Counted from the stretch's first letter, positions 9,991-19,874 are shown. The stretch: DNA of 64,000 nt from Alkalicoccobacillus plakortidis (GCF_023703085.1 NZ_JAMQJY010000002.1:62001-126000); one strand, 5' to 3'. Made by a program: numbers and translations. The notes: a model not told the origin generated them from the letters alone.

Positions 9991-10022
9991 GAAAAATAGA
10001 GTGCCCATTCATTAAGCACTCT
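9991..10022 (-). terminator. Rho-independent terminator after gntP-like gene
   Basis: On the minus strand AGAGTGC / GCACTCT closes an 11-base loop and is followed by TATTTTTC, just downstream of the permease stop. Confidence 0.7.
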
Positions 10023-10036
10023 ACCTCTTTTTATTT

Positions 10037-11389
10037 TTAAACAAAAACACTCAAAAGCAGTACAAACACTAATCCACAAACAGATATAATCGTTTCAAGT
10101 GCCGTCCAAGTATAAAACGTTTCTTTGACGGTTAATCCAAATGACTCTTTGACAATCCAGAATCCTGTGTCATTCACATGAGAGGCAATGACACTACCTG
10201 CTCCAGTTGCAAGCACCATTAGCGCGAGATTGACATCTGATCCACCCATAAGCGGAATTACAAGGCCTGCCGTAGTAAGGGCTGCTACTGTTGCCGAGCC
10301 TTGAGCTACTCTCATTAAAGCAGCTATTAACCAAGCTAAGAACAGTGGTGAAAGAGAGCTTCCTTCAAAAATCTGCGCAACGTAATCCCCTACGCCACCA
10401 ACAATAAGCACTTCTTTTAAAGAACCACTAATCCCTAAAATTAATAGAATCATACTGATTGCTTTCACAGACGTTTCTGCAGACTTCATCAGTTGAGACA
10501 TTGTCCGTTTTTGTGAAATACCCATCGTATACAAGGCTACTAACAATGAGATAAACATAGTGGTTGTCGGTTGACCAATAAAGGCCATAAAATCAAACGC
10601 TGCATTACCGGATACACCGGTTGTTTCCTGCAGTAGATTTGTAATCGTTGCGATTCCCATTAATAGGACTGGGAACAATGCTGTTAGTGCACTTTTAAAA
10701 AATCCTGGTGTTTCTTCAATTAGCATCTGCTCTGCATCACCAATTGATGCCATTGCACTTGTATTAATTTTCTCAAATGCCTCAGGAACGAGCTTCCGTG
10801 CATATTTTGTAAATAAAGGTCCTGCGATGATAACGGTCGGAATTGAAATAATGAATCCGTATACAAGAACCATCCCAATGTCGGCACCGTATTCCCCGGC
10901 AATTACAGTTGGTCCTGGATGTGGTGGCAAAAAGGCATGTGTTACTGATAAAGCCGTTGCCATCGGTAATCCTAAATATAGAAAGGAGACATTCACCTGT
11001 TTTGCGATTTGATACACAATTGGAATTAAGAGAACAAGTCCCACTTCAAAAAATAACGCAATCCCTAATATAAAGGCAGTAAGAACTACAGCCCATTGAA
11101 TCTTCTTCTCTCCAAAAATATCAATTAGCGTAACAGAAATACGTTGGGCTCCCCCACCGTCAGCAATTAATTTACCCAAAATAGCTCCGAAACCAAAAAT
11201 CAGTCCGACACTACCAAGCGTACCTCCCATACCCGTTTCAATCGCGGCAACGATCTCAGTTAACGGAATTCCTAATGCCACTGCGAGTAAAAACGATACA
11301 ATAGCCAACGAAAGAAACGTATTGATTTTTAATTTCATGATCAATAATAGTAATAATGCTACTCCTAATGCCGTAATGATTAAAGGCAT
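10037..11389 (-). CDS. GntP-family gluconate/organic-acid permease
   Basis: A 450-residue inner-membrane protein with about 12-14 helices. The signature regions FGFGAILGKLIADGGGAQRIS, HAFLPPHPGPTVIAGEYGAD and GSVIASHVNDTGFWIVKE define the GntP gluconate:H+ symporter family, which also imports related sugar acids. ATG 11389 is preferred over the upstream GTG because AAGGGAG lies 8 bases before it. The neighbouring zinc dehydrogenase has the same orientation 35 bases upstream, so a polyol or aldonate import-and-oxidation pair is likely; no gluconate kinase is present. Confidence 0.9.
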   Translation of the reverse strand: MPLIITALGVALLLLLIMKLKINTFLSLAIVSFLLAVALGIPLTEIVAAIETGMGGTLGSVGLIFGFGAILGKLIADGGGAQRISVTLIDIFGEKKIQWAVVLTAFILGIALFFEVGLVLLIPIVYQIAKQVNVSFLYLGLPMATALSVTHAFLPPHPGPTVIAGEYGADIGMVLVYGFIISIPTVIIAGPLFTKYARKLVPEAFEKINTSAMASIGDAEQMLIEETPGFFKSALTALFPVLLMGIATITNLLQETTGVSGNAAFDFMAFIGQPTTTMFISLLVALYTMGISQKRTMSQLMKSAETSVKAISMILLILGISGSLKEVLIVGGVGDYVAQIFEGSSLSPLFLAWLIAALMRVAQGSATVAALTTAGLVIPLMGGSDVNLALMVLATGAGSVIASHVNDTGFWIVKESFGLTVKETFYTWTALETIISVCGLVFVLLLSVFV

Positions 11390-11423
11390 TTCCTCCACTC
11401 CCTTTTAACACCCAAAATTATTT

Positions 11424-12465
11424 CTATCTTTCTGGATATACAATCACTTTGATACTCTTATCCTTTTGACTCAAAGCATGGTGAAATGCTTCTTGCACTT
11501 CACTCATTGCATAAAAATCAGTTAATAGTTTACTAGCTGAATCTTGATCTTGACTTAATAACTCTATAGCCTGTTCAAATGTGTTTCGATATCGATAAAT
11601 GGGTAGGTAACTGACTTCTTTTTGAATCATTTTTAATAAAGGCATAGCTGAACTAGACTTTGCCTGGAAACCCAATTCCACCTATCTTTCCCCCACGCTT
11701 CAAAAGCCTTACAGCCCACTCTAGCGCTTCATCTTTTCCTGTCGTATCTATCACACAGTCATAGCCTCCGAGCATTTCAGCATGATAATCTAACGAGTGA
11801 ACCGCTTGATCCTCCCTAATTTGGATTCCATGAGTTGATCCTATTTGCTTAGCAATTTCCAAACGAAAAGGTTCAACGTCTGTAACCGAAATCGTTTTAG
11901 CTCCAAACCACTTTGCTGCTAGAATCATACATAATCCAACTGGCCCGATTCCCATGATAACGACGTGACTATTTGGTGCTAGCTGTAATTTTTGAGCAGC
12001 GTAGATCCCAACTGATAATGGTTCTGCAAGCGTTGCCACTTCATTTGATACGTGATCAGGTATTTTATATGTAAAGTGAGCAGGATGAGCAAGGTATTCC
12101 TTTAACACACCATCATTAGGTGGGGTAGAAAGAAATAACACGTCATTACACAAATTATACGTTCCTTTTTTACATGTGGGACACAATCCACAAGGAAGAC
12201 CAGGCTCGATAACTACTCGGTCGTTTGGTTTAAGATTTTTAACGTTTTCGCCTACTTGTACAACCATACCAGCACACTCATGTCCCTGCACAAGTGGCTT
12301 ACGAACAACTCGATCTCCAATCCTGCCATGTTCATAATAATGAAGATCTGATCCGCATATCCCAACTGCTTTCACCTTAATAAGTACGTCTTCAGGTCCA
12401 ATTATAGGCTTGTCTCTCTCATTCAATTTAATCGAGCGAGGTGCCATCAAAACAGCTGCTTTCAA
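11424..12465 (-). CDS. Zinc-dependent polyol (sorbitol/xylitol-type) dehydrogenase, one-base frameshift
   Basis: Medium-chain NAD-dependent dehydrogenase. It starts with TTG at 12465, 8 bases after GGGAGG. Catalytic zinc ligands CGSDLHYYEHG and GHECAG, the structural zinc cluster CGLCPTCKKGTYNLC, and the Rossmann motif VIMGIGPVGLCMI are present, as in L-iditol/sorbitol and xylitol dehydrogenases. The frame breaks at about 11671: GGIGFP ends one frame and AKSSSAMPLLKMIQKEV continues in another, and one G too many in CCAGGCAAAG explains this. The interval is 347 codons plus one base. Probably co-transcribed with the GntP permease; the exact substrate is uncertain. Confidence 0.88.
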
Positions 12466-12521
12466 ATATAGGTCCTCCCTTCCATTTGATTTCGCTTACA
12501 TCTTTTTTAAAGCTATACCCC

Positions 12522-12560
12522 AAAAAACGAGAACAATAACGTCTAGTATTGTTCTCGTTT
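12522..12560 (-). terminator. Rho-independent terminator after the poly-gamma-glutamate hydrolase gene
   Basis: A 14-bp perfect stem (12525-12538 with 12547-12560; arms AAACGAGAACAATA and its complement), 8-base loop, minus-strand T-run. Confidence 0.85.
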
Positions 12561-12620
12561 ACATTTAGGCTAATATAAAATTCTTTACTTGAAAAGGTAT
12601 GACCACAAACTATCACATCT

Positions 12621-13238
12621 TTACACAAAGCGATCTACTGCTCGCAAAACGGCAGCTACATACTTTGAGAACAGCTCATTTTTTGTTTCGCGCCTTCCAG
12701 GTGCCGTGAAGCGCTCAAACAACAATAGCCTTTGTTGGTAGCTTATCTCTAGCTGCACACCTTTTCCTCTTTGATTTTTATTCACAATATTTTCTGGATG
12801 AGATCCACCTATCTGGTGAGCAGCAATAGCCTCTTCCGCTTGGAATCCAGCAGCTAAGAGCTCTTCGGCAATAGCTGCACGAAGCTTATAGTCGAGTCCT
12901 CCTACGATCGTGTTCATCTCAGACCCACCTGAATAGCCATGATAAGAGATTGTATAAGAAGACGCCGCTACCAAGTCTAAACACTGTGGCTCATCAAAAT
13001 GTACTGAAGTTATATGCAAATTAGCATTCCCAGAAGAACGAATGCCTTCGAAACAATAAAAAGAATCACGATCAGCAGCAGAATATTCAGCCAGTTCACT
13101 CGTTCCAGGTTCAATGCCGCCTCCATGAATCGCTTTGAACAGAATAGTAGACTGCTTAGTTTGATAGCGAATTTGATAATCTCTTCCTATCTCATTATCT
13201 CGTTTAAGTTCTTCAATATTTTGATAAAGGTCGTTCAT
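12621..13238 (-). CDS. Poly-gamma-glutamate hydrolase family zinc peptidase
   Basis: A 205-residue protein of the PghP/YjqB/YmaC group (old label phage-related replication protein). The zinc site segment AIHGGGIEPGTSELA (about 37-51) is diagnostic, with SVHFDEPQCLDLV and a second conserved block TIVGGLDYKLRAAI. These enzymes cut gamma-linked polyglutamate, a capsule polymer of Bacilli and a barrier to phage. No secretion signal is visible. It stands alone between a terminator and the next membrane protein gene. Confidence 0.85.
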   Translation of the reverse strand: MNDLYQNIEELKRDNEIGRDYQIRYQTKQSTILFKAIHGGGIEPGTSELAEYSAADRDSFYCFEGIRSSGNANLHITSVHFDEPQCLDLVAASSYTISYHGYSGGSEMNTIVGGLDYKLRAAIAEELLAAGFQAEEAIAAHQIGGSHPENIVNKNQRGKGVQLEISYQQRLLLFERFTAPGRRETKNELFSKYVAAVLRAVDRFV

Positions 13239-13325
13239 CTAGATCCACTCCTTTATAGGAATCAATTACCCGTTCTCATACTGAATTATGATTTCTTTTA
13301 TAGAAAGGAGGTTGGGATATTTTTG

Positions 13326-13712
13326 CTAGCCATTAAAACGAACAACATAATATCTAAGAATTTTAGAGAGTAAACAGAATAATGGCGTTACCAAGAAAAA
13401 AGGAGAAACCATTTCAACTAAACTCAAATCAAATGGAATAAATCTACCAACAATTGTTGCAACCATTATTAAAATAACAGGCCAAGCCCATTCTCCTAAT
13501 GTAAGAGAAAGATAATGAAGAGGGCCAATAATCATGACTAATGGCAAATAAGAAAAAAGAAAAAACCAAATCATCGTTAAATTAAACTCCATACCTAAAG
13601 GTAAGTGTCCCTTTGATAAATAAGGATAAATAAGGACTGCTATAAGTGAAAACAATATACTCGTCAGAATTGTGGTAAGCCCCATATCAAACAGAAATCG
13701 ATTCTCTTTCAT
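13326..13712 (-). CDS. Four-span membrane protein of unknown function
   Basis: A 128-residue protein with hydrophobic helices at about 10-30, 45-66, 73-89 and 98-118. Weak GAGG upstream of ATG 13712. No family recognised. It lies between the poly-gamma-glutamate hydrolase and a divergent phosphoesterase gene. Confidence 0.6.
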   Translation of the reverse strand: MKENRFLFDMGLTTILTSILFSLIAVLIYPYLSKGHLPLGMEFNLTMIWFFLFSYLPLVMIIGPLHYLSLTLGEWAWPVILIMVATIVGRFIPFDLSLVEMVSPFFLVTPLFCLLSKILRYYVVRFNG

Positions 13713-13820
13713 CTAGTACCTCAAATGTATGGATTTTTTTAGTTCTGCGTATCTTCAATAAGAATTGTTCGTTATAATAGTAGAAATGAGCGTAGATTTA
13801 TTAATGTCAGGAGAATTGTC

Positions 13821-14912
13821 ATGAATACAACATTTGGTTTAGTGATTTTTTTAACAATTTATGCAGTAATCTCGTTTTACATAGGTTACAATGGTTGGAA
13901 ATGGGGAAAGGCTGCACTAGCTCTAAAATGGAAAAAAACATATATTCTTGTTATCCTACTTTTATCTTCCGCATACATCCTCTCCATGTTTTTGTCGTCT
14001 AGAATCCTCCAATTAGTTGGTGGCTATTGGTTGGTCATCTTCGGATACTGTTGTATAATACTTCCAATTATAAATCTAGTATACTTTATCTCAAAGAGAA
14101 ATGTGAAGTGGAAAATACGAAGTGGTTATGTCACCCTAGCTTTTTTTGCCTTTGTTTTAATTTATGGCTCTTATAATGCTTGGACTCCAACTGTACGAGA
14201 CTATTCAATCGAAATAAATAACCCTGATAAAGAAATGCAAGGTGAGCAGATTAAGCTTCTAATTGCAGCGGATTTACACCTAGGCGAAGTAATTGGTGAA
14301 CGTCACTTACAACGATTTGTAGAGGTGGTACAACAAGAGGAACCAGATTTAGTGTTGCTCTCAGGAGATATTATTGATAATAGCATCTCTCCTTATTTCG
14401 CAAATAATTTATCGGACACAATGAGTCAATTAGATGCTCCACTTGGCGTCTACGCCGTGCCAGGCAACCATGATTATTATGGAGGAGATCTCTATTTATT
14501 ACGCGATGAATTCAAGGAGATCGGATTTAACTTTTTAATGGATGAAATCGAAACCGTTAACGATCAACTTACCATCATCGGACGAAACGACTACACAGAC
14601 AAAGACAGACAATCAATTGAACAGTTAATGGACCAAGCCGACAACAATTTACCGGTGATCATGCTTGATCACCAACCAAGAGAAATTACTGAAGCCCAGC
14701 AAAGTGGAGTCGACCTCATCATCTCAGGACACACACACCGCGGGCAAGTTTTCCAAGCCAACCTCATTACTAGCGCACTGTATGAAAACGACTGGGGACA
14801 CTTACAAAAAGACCAACTCCACTCCTTTACAACATCAGGTTTCGGATTCTGGGGACCCGCCCTACGCATCGGCAGCCGCTCCGAAGTCATGACCGTCACA
14901 CTAAATTATTAA
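13821..14912 (+). CDS. Membrane-anchored metallophosphoesterase, YkuE/YaeI-like
   Basis: A 363-residue protein with four N-terminal helices (to about residue 115) and a calcineurin-like phosphoesterase domain. Metal-binding motifs are AADLHLGE (about 151), LLSGDIIDN (about 179), VPGNHDYYGG (about 212), DHQP and SGHTHRGQ (about 303). Related enzymes act on phospholipid-linked substrates outside the membrane, but the substrate is unknown. It is followed by a strong terminator. Confidence 0.88.
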   Translation: MNTTFGLVIFLTIYAVISFYIGYNGWKWGKAALALKWKKTYILVILLLSSAYILSMFLSSRILQLVGGYWLVIFGYCCIILPIINLVYFISKRNVKWKIRSGYVTLAFFAFVLIYGSYNAWTPTVRDYSIEINNPDKEMQGEQIKLLIAADLHLGEVIGERHLQRFVEVVQQEEPDLVLLSGDIIDNSISPYFANNLSDTMSQLDAPLGVYAVPGNHDYYGGDLYLLRDEFKEIGFNFLMDEIETVNDQLTIIGRNDYTDKDRQSIEQLMDQADNNLPVIMLDHQPREITEAQQSGVDLIISGHTHRGQVFQANLITSALYENDWGHLQKDQLHSFTTSGFGFWGPALRIGSRSEVMTVTLNY

Positions 14913-14957
14913 AAAAACGCATCTAGCACACGAGCTGTGTGAGAGATGCGTTTTTTT
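14911..14957 (+). terminator. Rho-independent terminator
   Basis: Stem AAAAACGCATCT plus CACAC / GTGTG plus AGATGCGTTTTT with one internal mismatch region, overlapping the phosphoesterase stop codon. Confidence 0.9.
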
Positions 14958-14978
14958 GCGGGTATGATGCGCACGTGG

Positions 14979-15390
14979 TGCTTGTTAGGTTTTGGTTTTG
15001 GCCTGTTAGGTGGATCCTTGGCCTGTTAGATCTTTGTTTTGGCTCGTTAGGTCGATCCTTGGCCTTTTAATTCCCTGCTTTGGCTCGTTAGGTGGTTTCT
15101 TGGCCTGCTAGTTCTCCGCTTTGGCTTATTAGGATGGCTCTTGGCCTGTTAGTTCCCTACTTTGGCTCGTTAGGTCGATCCTTGGCCTTTTAGTTTTCAT
15201 TTTGGCTCGTTAGACTTGTTCTTGGCTTGTTAGATCTCCGATTTGGCTTGTTAGACTCGTTCTTGGCCTGTTAGTTCCCCGCTTTGGCTTGTTAGACTTC
15301 CTCTTGGCCTGTTAGGTCCCCGCTTTGGCTCGTTAGACAGCCTCTTGGCCTATTACTTCCCCGCTTTGACTTGTTACACTCGCTCTTGCC
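14979..15390. repeat. Phased intergenic array A: 20 units of 20-21 bp (41-bp double unit)
   Basis: Twenty imperfect units whose TTAG core recurs every 21 then 20 bases, first at 14985 and last at 15374 (mean 20.5). Odd units read TTTGGCTCGTTAG and even units TTGGCCTGTTAG, each followed by 8 or so variable bases, so the true repeat is 41 bp. On the minus strand the cores are CTAACGAGCCAAA and CTAACAGGCCAA. It fills the space between two converging genes, right after a terminator. The period is not a multiple of three, so it is not coding. There are no identical repeats and no cas genes, so it is not CRISPR. Confidence 0.9.
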
Positions 15391-15405
15391 CCGCATCTAA
15401 GCCCT

Positions 15406-15873
15406 TCAATCCTCCGCCTTCAATAAAATTGACCAAAATAAAACATACACAGGATATATCAAAGTTACAGTAAGCATCGCCCCTGCCAAGGTTAATGCCA
15501 TTACAGTACTTTGATTTAATGCTGCTAGAAGAAACGCCTGATTCGCTAAAATCAACATCATAAATGAACAATTCTTCAGCACAATACTTAATGTTCTACC
15601 TTTTTCATACATCAAGTGTTTGTTTGCTTCTGTTAAATTTATATAATTAAGATTCTCTGGTTTTCGAGTAATTAAATGAATAACTAACCAGAGAACAATC
15701 GCTCCTCCAGGCATAAGAAGTAATAATGCCTTACTCCCCCACTGTGTTGCTTCGTTGAGATGATTATATTGGATAGCTATTTCTGCTGGGAGCGTTGGCC
15801 AAAAATAAATGAGATAGCCTACATGAATAACAAACACAATGAAACCTAGACTTAACATTAACTTCCCCATCAT
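15406..15873 (-). CDS. DUF1648-type membrane protein
   Basis: A 155-residue protein with four to five hydrophobic segments. After the first helix comes LPAEIAIQYNHLNEATQWGSKALLLLMP, the DUF1648 signature (P..I..HYN..G....WGSK). Members are small membrane proteins, some tied to SdpI-like immunity, but this copy has only the core domain. Function unknown. It converges on array A. Confidence 0.75.
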   Translation of the reverse strand: MMGKLMLSLGFIVFVIHVGYLIYFWPTLPAEIAIQYNHLNEATQWGSKALLLLMPGGAIVLWLVIHLITRKPENLNYINLTEANKHLMYEKGRTLSIVLKNCSFMMLILANQAFLLAALNQSTVMALTLAGAMLTVTLIYPVYVLFWSILLKAED

Positions 15874-15901
15874 CTATTGCACCTTCACCATCGTTCCGAC
15901 T

Positions 15902-16882
15902 TTATTTACTACTAATCTCTTGAGAAAACGCTAAGACTTTTTTATACGTCTCGCTTTCTTCATATTGATCAAATATGCCACTCTCTTCACACCATTTATA
16001 TGCTTTTTCCAAACCCTCTTTTAAAAGAATCTTCGGTAATGGCAAACCATATTCAAGAAGTTTACTGTTGTCCATTACATACGTTATGTCTCTAAAAGGA
16101 AAAAACTCTCCTACCGTGACATTCAATTCAGACATCCCTTTTTCAGTTATTCCACTAACAGGTACTTTTGTCCCTGCCACTTCATTTATTGTTTGAACAA
16201 GGGTTAGCCAATCCACCTGTTCTGCGTCCGTTAAGTTAAATGCTTCACCCACAACTAATTTGTTATCCATTGATTCAAGTAAAATCTGTACAACATCTTT
16301 AATATGAATAAATTGTACCTTTGCCTCACCTGAAACTGGGATCACAATGGGCAGAGATTTTACAGCTCTACTAAAAAGAAAGGATTCCCGCTTTAAGTTA
16401 TTTCCTTCACCATAGATATAGGAAGGTCTAAAAGTCACATACGGAAATGCTGTCTCTTTATATAGATTCATAAGATAATCTTCAGCCAGCTTTTTATTAA
16501 AGCCATACTCTTTCCAGTTCTCGTTTCTACCTCTCTCATCAGATTCCTTCATGAGCTCGGTAGTTGGTTTATAAACAGCGCCAGAACTCACAAAGATATA
16601 TCTCTTTAATGAGCTAGTATCTAGAGAATCCACCAGAATCTCAACATCTTCTTTTGTATAAGCAGATACATCAAATATGTAGTCATAATTCTTATTTTTA
16701 AAGATTGCTTTCATTTGCTCTTTGTTTTTTCGATCTGCAATAAGATGCTTGTGGTAACCGTCAAAATCGATCTCTCTTTGCCCTCTTGTGACAAAGTCTA
16801 CTTCATATCCTTTTTTGATAAGTTCCAATAAAATAGCCCGACTTATAAATTCCGTTCCACCCATTACTAATACTTTATTCAT
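15902..16882 (-). CDS. NAD-dependent epimerase/dehydratase family protein
   Basis: A 326-residue extended short-chain dehydrogenase. The N-terminal nucleotide motif VLVMGGTEFISRAI (GGTxFIG-like, with Ser in place of the usual third Gly) and the FVSSGAVYKPT region are followed by YGFNKKLAEDYL, containing the catalytic YxxxK, and a sugar-nucleotide-like C-terminal domain. It resembles stand-alone nucleoside-diphosphate-sugar epimerases. The substrate is not evident and there are no polysaccharide genes nearby. Confidence 0.82.
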   Translation of the reverse strand: MNKVLVMGGTEFISRAILLELIKKGYEVDFVTRGQREIDFDGYHKHLIADRKNKEQMKAIFKNKNYDYIFDVSAYTKEDVEILVDSLDTSSLKRYIFVSSGAVYKPTTELMKESDERGRNENWKEYGFNKKLAEDYLMNLYKETAFPYVTFRPSYIYGEGNNLKRESFLFSRAVKSLPIVIPVSGEAKVQFIHIKDVVQILLESMDNKLVVGEAFNLTDAEQVDWLTLVQTINEVAGTKVPVSGITEKGMSELNVTVGEFFPFRDITYVMDNSKLLEYGLPLPKILLKEGLEKAYKWCEESGIFDQYEESETYKKVLAFSQEISSK

Positions 16883-16965
16883 AAAAATCCCCTGTCTACA
16901 ATATCGTTTTTTTCAACTATAGTTCATCTTACCACTTCCCTACCTCACCACTCTATAGCAAGTAC

Positions 16966-17298
16966 ATGACTTCTATAGTAATATATATTTGGAAACAAAA
17001 AGACTGGGGTGTATGGAAAGTTAACAGCTATTATGAAGTGAATCATGGGGAGACGCAAAGCGATCTTCCATCAAGAGTTAAAACAGCTCAATTAAAACAA
17101 CATAAAAAACGAAACAAAGCGTTAAATTTCATTAGATTTTTCCTTTTATTCTGCGTTGCAGTTGCCGTCAGTTATTATTCAAGTAAATTTTTCCCTCGCG
17201 AAAGCGGCACAGGTATCTACTTAATAGGTGTGTTTATAAGTTCAATTGTTACGATGGGATTTTGGTTTTTAGTCTTTTCATCCTTCCAAAAAAAATAA
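16966..17298 (+). CDS. Small membrane protein of unknown function
   Basis: A 110-residue ORF with a basic hydrophilic N-terminal half (NHGETQSDLPSRVKTAQLKQ) and two C-terminal helices (about 57-75 and 84-104). The ATG at 16966 has no convincing ribosome site and no better in-frame start exists, so the 5' end may contain a sequence error. Followed by a long hairpin. Confidence 0.5.
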   Translation: MTSIVIYIWKQKDWGVWKVNSYYEVNHGETQSDLPSRVKTAQLKQHKKRNKALNFIRFFLLFCVAVAVSYYSSKFFPRESGTGIYLIGVFISSIVTMGFWFLVFSSFQKK

Positions 17299-17332
17299 CA
17301 AAGTGAACATGCTACATGTCCACTTTGTTATT
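17294..17332 (+). terminator. Long hairpin, likely bidirectional terminator
   Basis: Arms of 18 bases (17294-17311 and 17315-17332) pair with one or two mismatches around a 3-base loop, between two converging genes. The T-run is weak. Confidence 0.6.
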
Positions 17333-17343
17333 CATTCCTTGCC

Positions 17344-18421
17344 TTACCAGCCTCGCTCGTACTGCGGTGGTGTATCCAGGTGATCTGTTTGATGGATAGC
17401 TTGTGCGGCACGTAGTGGCCAATAAGGATCGCGCAGTAATTCACGAGCTAACAGGATGATATCTGCGCGTCCATTACGAATATGATCATCTGCCTGCATG
17501 CCTTCAGTAATTAGCCCTACCGCTGCCGTAGCAATTCCTGCTTCACGACGAATTCTCTCTGCAAACTGAACCTGATAACCAGGCCCAACATCAATGGATG
17601 GATTCGGTGTGTTTCCACCAGAGCTGCAGTCAATTAAATCAACGCCCTCATCCTTCAATCGCTTAGAAAGCTCAACAGAATCTTCTATCGTCCATCCACC
17701 TTCTGCCCAATCCGTGCTTGAGATACGTACAGTAAATGGTAGATTCTCTGGCCACTCCTTACGCATAACACGAACCGTTTCCAAGCACAAAACGAATTCG
17801 ATTTTCAAAACTACCACCATACTCATCTGTGCGAGTATTACTTAACGGCGAATAAAAGCTATGAGCCAAGTACCCATGAGCTGCATGAAATTCCATCCAT
17901 TCAAAGCCTGCCTCTAAGCTACGAATTGTCGCCTGCCGGAATGCCTCCTGTACCTCATGAATGTCTTCAATAGGTAGCTCTTTCGGTGTACGATATGCTT
18001 CAGAAAAACCGATTGCACTAGGACCAACAACATCCAAGCCACCTTCTTGATCTGATACATCTACCCCATGATCAGGCTGCTTCCATGGTGCATAAGATGA
18101 TGCTTTACGCCCAGCATGGGCTAGTTGGATGCCAGGCACAGCGCCTTGATCTTTAATAAATCGAGTAATAGGTTTAAATGCCTGCGTATGTTCATCCGTA
18201 TATATGCCAAGATCCTCAGGAGAAATTCGGCCTTCTGGAACAACCGCACTTGCTTCAGCAATCACAAGACCCGCGCCACCTACTGCACGAGAACCTAAGT
18301 GAACCAAATGCCAGTCATTAGGTATGCCATCTACTGCACTATATTGACACATTGGGGATACCCCAATTCGATTTCGCAACGTGATTCCTTTAATTGTGAA
18401 TGGTGAAAATAAATTAGCCAT
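17344..18421 (-). CDS. Old yellow enzyme (XenA/YqjM class NADPH dehydrogenase), one-base frameshift
   Basis: FMN-dependent ene-reductase. N-terminal NRIGVSPMCQYSAVDG (Cys and Tyr of this OYE class), WHLVHLGSRAVGGAGL, the flavin and substrate residues FHAAHGYLAHSFYSPLSN, and the C-terminal GRADIILLARELLRDPYWP with a closing YERGW are present. The frame breaks at about 17790, where CTTGGAAACGG should be CTTGAAACGG; the interval is 359 codons plus one base. GGGAGG precedes ATG 18421. It likely reduces electrophilic enones or nitro compounds in stress defence. Confidence 0.9.
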
Positions 18422-18564
18422 ACGTTCCTCCCATATTTTATGATTACACGTATTTTACACTCGTAATCTAGCAAGTGTCGAAGATTCTGCTTGGTACTGA
18501 CTCCATATTGGTTAGACAGTTAGAACGAAAATCATTCTGACCTGCACGTACCGTACCTTTCACC

Positions 18565-19119
18565 TTATTTCTCACCTACAATTATATATACTGGTTGATT
18601 TGCTATCTTCTTCTCAGGAAAAAACATCTCTTTTATTGTGAAGCCTGCTTTTATCATTTCAGTTTTCATCTCTATAGATTTCACTCTAGGTGCTTGGATT
18701 CCTTCTACATGTTCTAGTTCAATACAAACAAATAAACCATTGTTTTTTAGTACCTTATAGATTTCACTTAATGCTGTAGGGAGAGGTTGAACCTCGTGTA
18801 ATGAAATTGAAGCTACTGCTTTATCAAAACTCTCACTCTCTAACGGAATATCTTTGAAGTCACCTACTCTTGTTTCTATGTTCTTGATATTTTTTTGATT
18901 GGCAACCTTTTCAAGATAGTGAAGAACATCTGAGTCAAAATCAAAAGCAACCACTGACTTCACGCGCTCGGCAATAGCAAGTGACATATAACCCGTTCCG
19001 GCTCCTACATCTAATACACGATCTTCTCGATTAAGCGATAAGTATGTACATACTTCATTAGCCTTTACCCTTTCAATGTTTTCTAAGTTATTAATTTTTC
19101 TTTCAAGTCTTTGGTTCAT
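18565..19119 (-). CDS. Class I SAM-dependent methyltransferase
   Basis: A 184-residue Rossmann methyltransferase: motif I VLDVGAGTGYMSLAIAE (about 36-52), acidic VVAFDFDSDVLHYLE, DFKDIPLESESFDKAVASISLHEV (motif IV) and a UbiE/ArsM-like C-terminus. Substrate unknown. Monocistronic by spacing. Confidence 0.88.
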   Translation of the reverse strand: MNQRLERKINNLENIERVKANEVCTYLSLNREDRVLDVGAGTGYMSLAIAERVKSVVAFDFDSDVLHYLEKVANQKNIKNIETRVGDFKDIPLESESFDKAVASISLHEVQPLPTALSEIYKVLKNNGLFVCIELEHVEGIQAPRVKSIEMKTEMIKAGFTIKEMFFPEKKIANQPVYIIVGEK

Positions 19120-19214
19120 AATTATAACCCCCTATTAAAGATATAACGAGTCTATAATAACTATAATATATCCAACACGTATTGTAAAAGTTTTTAATTT
19201 CATTTAAATTGACC

Positions 19215-19259
19215 GAATACTAAAAACCAATATCAAGTTCGACATTGGTTTTAGTATTC
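19215..19259 (-). terminator. Hairpin at the end of the DJ-1 gene
   Basis: Arms 19215-19231 and 19244-19259 (GAATACTAAAAACCAAT with ATTGGTTTTAGTATTC) overlap the stop codon of the DJ-1/PfpI gene. Confidence 0.6.
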
Positions 19260-19874
19260 TTCTATTAAATATTCAATTGTTTCGGCTGTTCTCTTTGATG
19301 CTTCTTCTCCTACTAGTTTTTGAACAATATAAAGAGCCATATTTATCCCTGATGAAACGCCTGCAGAAGTGATAACCTTGCCTTCATCAACATATTTTAC
19401 GTCCTTTACAACTTCTGTATAAGGATAAGCTCTAGTCAATATACCTAACGCAGCACGATTGGTTGTAGCTCTTTTTCCTTTTAGCAAACCAGACTCTGCT
19501 AAAATGATAGCTCCTGTGCACACAGAAGCTATCATTGCATCATTATTTCGAGCAACCCACTCTACCACTTCTTTGATTTTAAGAACCGTTTGAATCGTTT
19601 TTAATGTCCCTCCAGGAACCAAGATCAGATCAAAGATGGGAGCCTTTTGAAAACAATAATCAGGTGTAATCATTAACCCGTGATTAGCTTTAATCGGCTT
19701 ACCCTCTTGAGAGACCGTATACACTTTAAACGGTTTATTATCTAAGTAATTCGTCAATAGCTCCTTAACATCCTTTTTATGAAACGTTGTCATATTAAAC
19801 ACTTCATAAGGACCAACAAAATCTAATGCATCAACACCATCAAAAAGAAGAATACCTACGTGGTACGTTTTCAT
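19251..19874 (-). CDS. DJ-1/PfpI family protein (isonitrile hydratase-like)
   Basis: A 207-residue single-domain member. It contains GILLFDGVDALDFVGPYEVF at the N-terminus and the nucleophile elbow SVCTGAIILAESGLLKGKRATTNR (Cys near 115), the pattern of the GATase1-like group that includes isonitrile hydratase and the N-terminal domain of FtrA regulators. No HTH domain is attached. AGGAGG precedes the ATG. Specific activity unknown. Confidence 0.85.
   Translation of the reverse strand: MKTYHVGILLFDGVDALDFVGPYEVFNMTTFHKKDVKELLTNYLDNKPFKVYTVSQEGKPIKANHGLMITPDYCFQKAPIFDLILVPGGTLKTIQTVLKIKEVVEWVARNNDAMIASVCTGAIILAESGLLKGKRATTNRAALGILTRAYPYTEVVKDVKYVDEGKVITSAGVSSGINMALYIVQKLVGEEASKRTAETIEYLIEEY

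Noticed and set aside
14979-15390. CRISPR array
   Set aside because: Units are only 20-21 bp with core plus about 8 variable bases, cores are imperfect, no leader and no cas genes in 64 kb.
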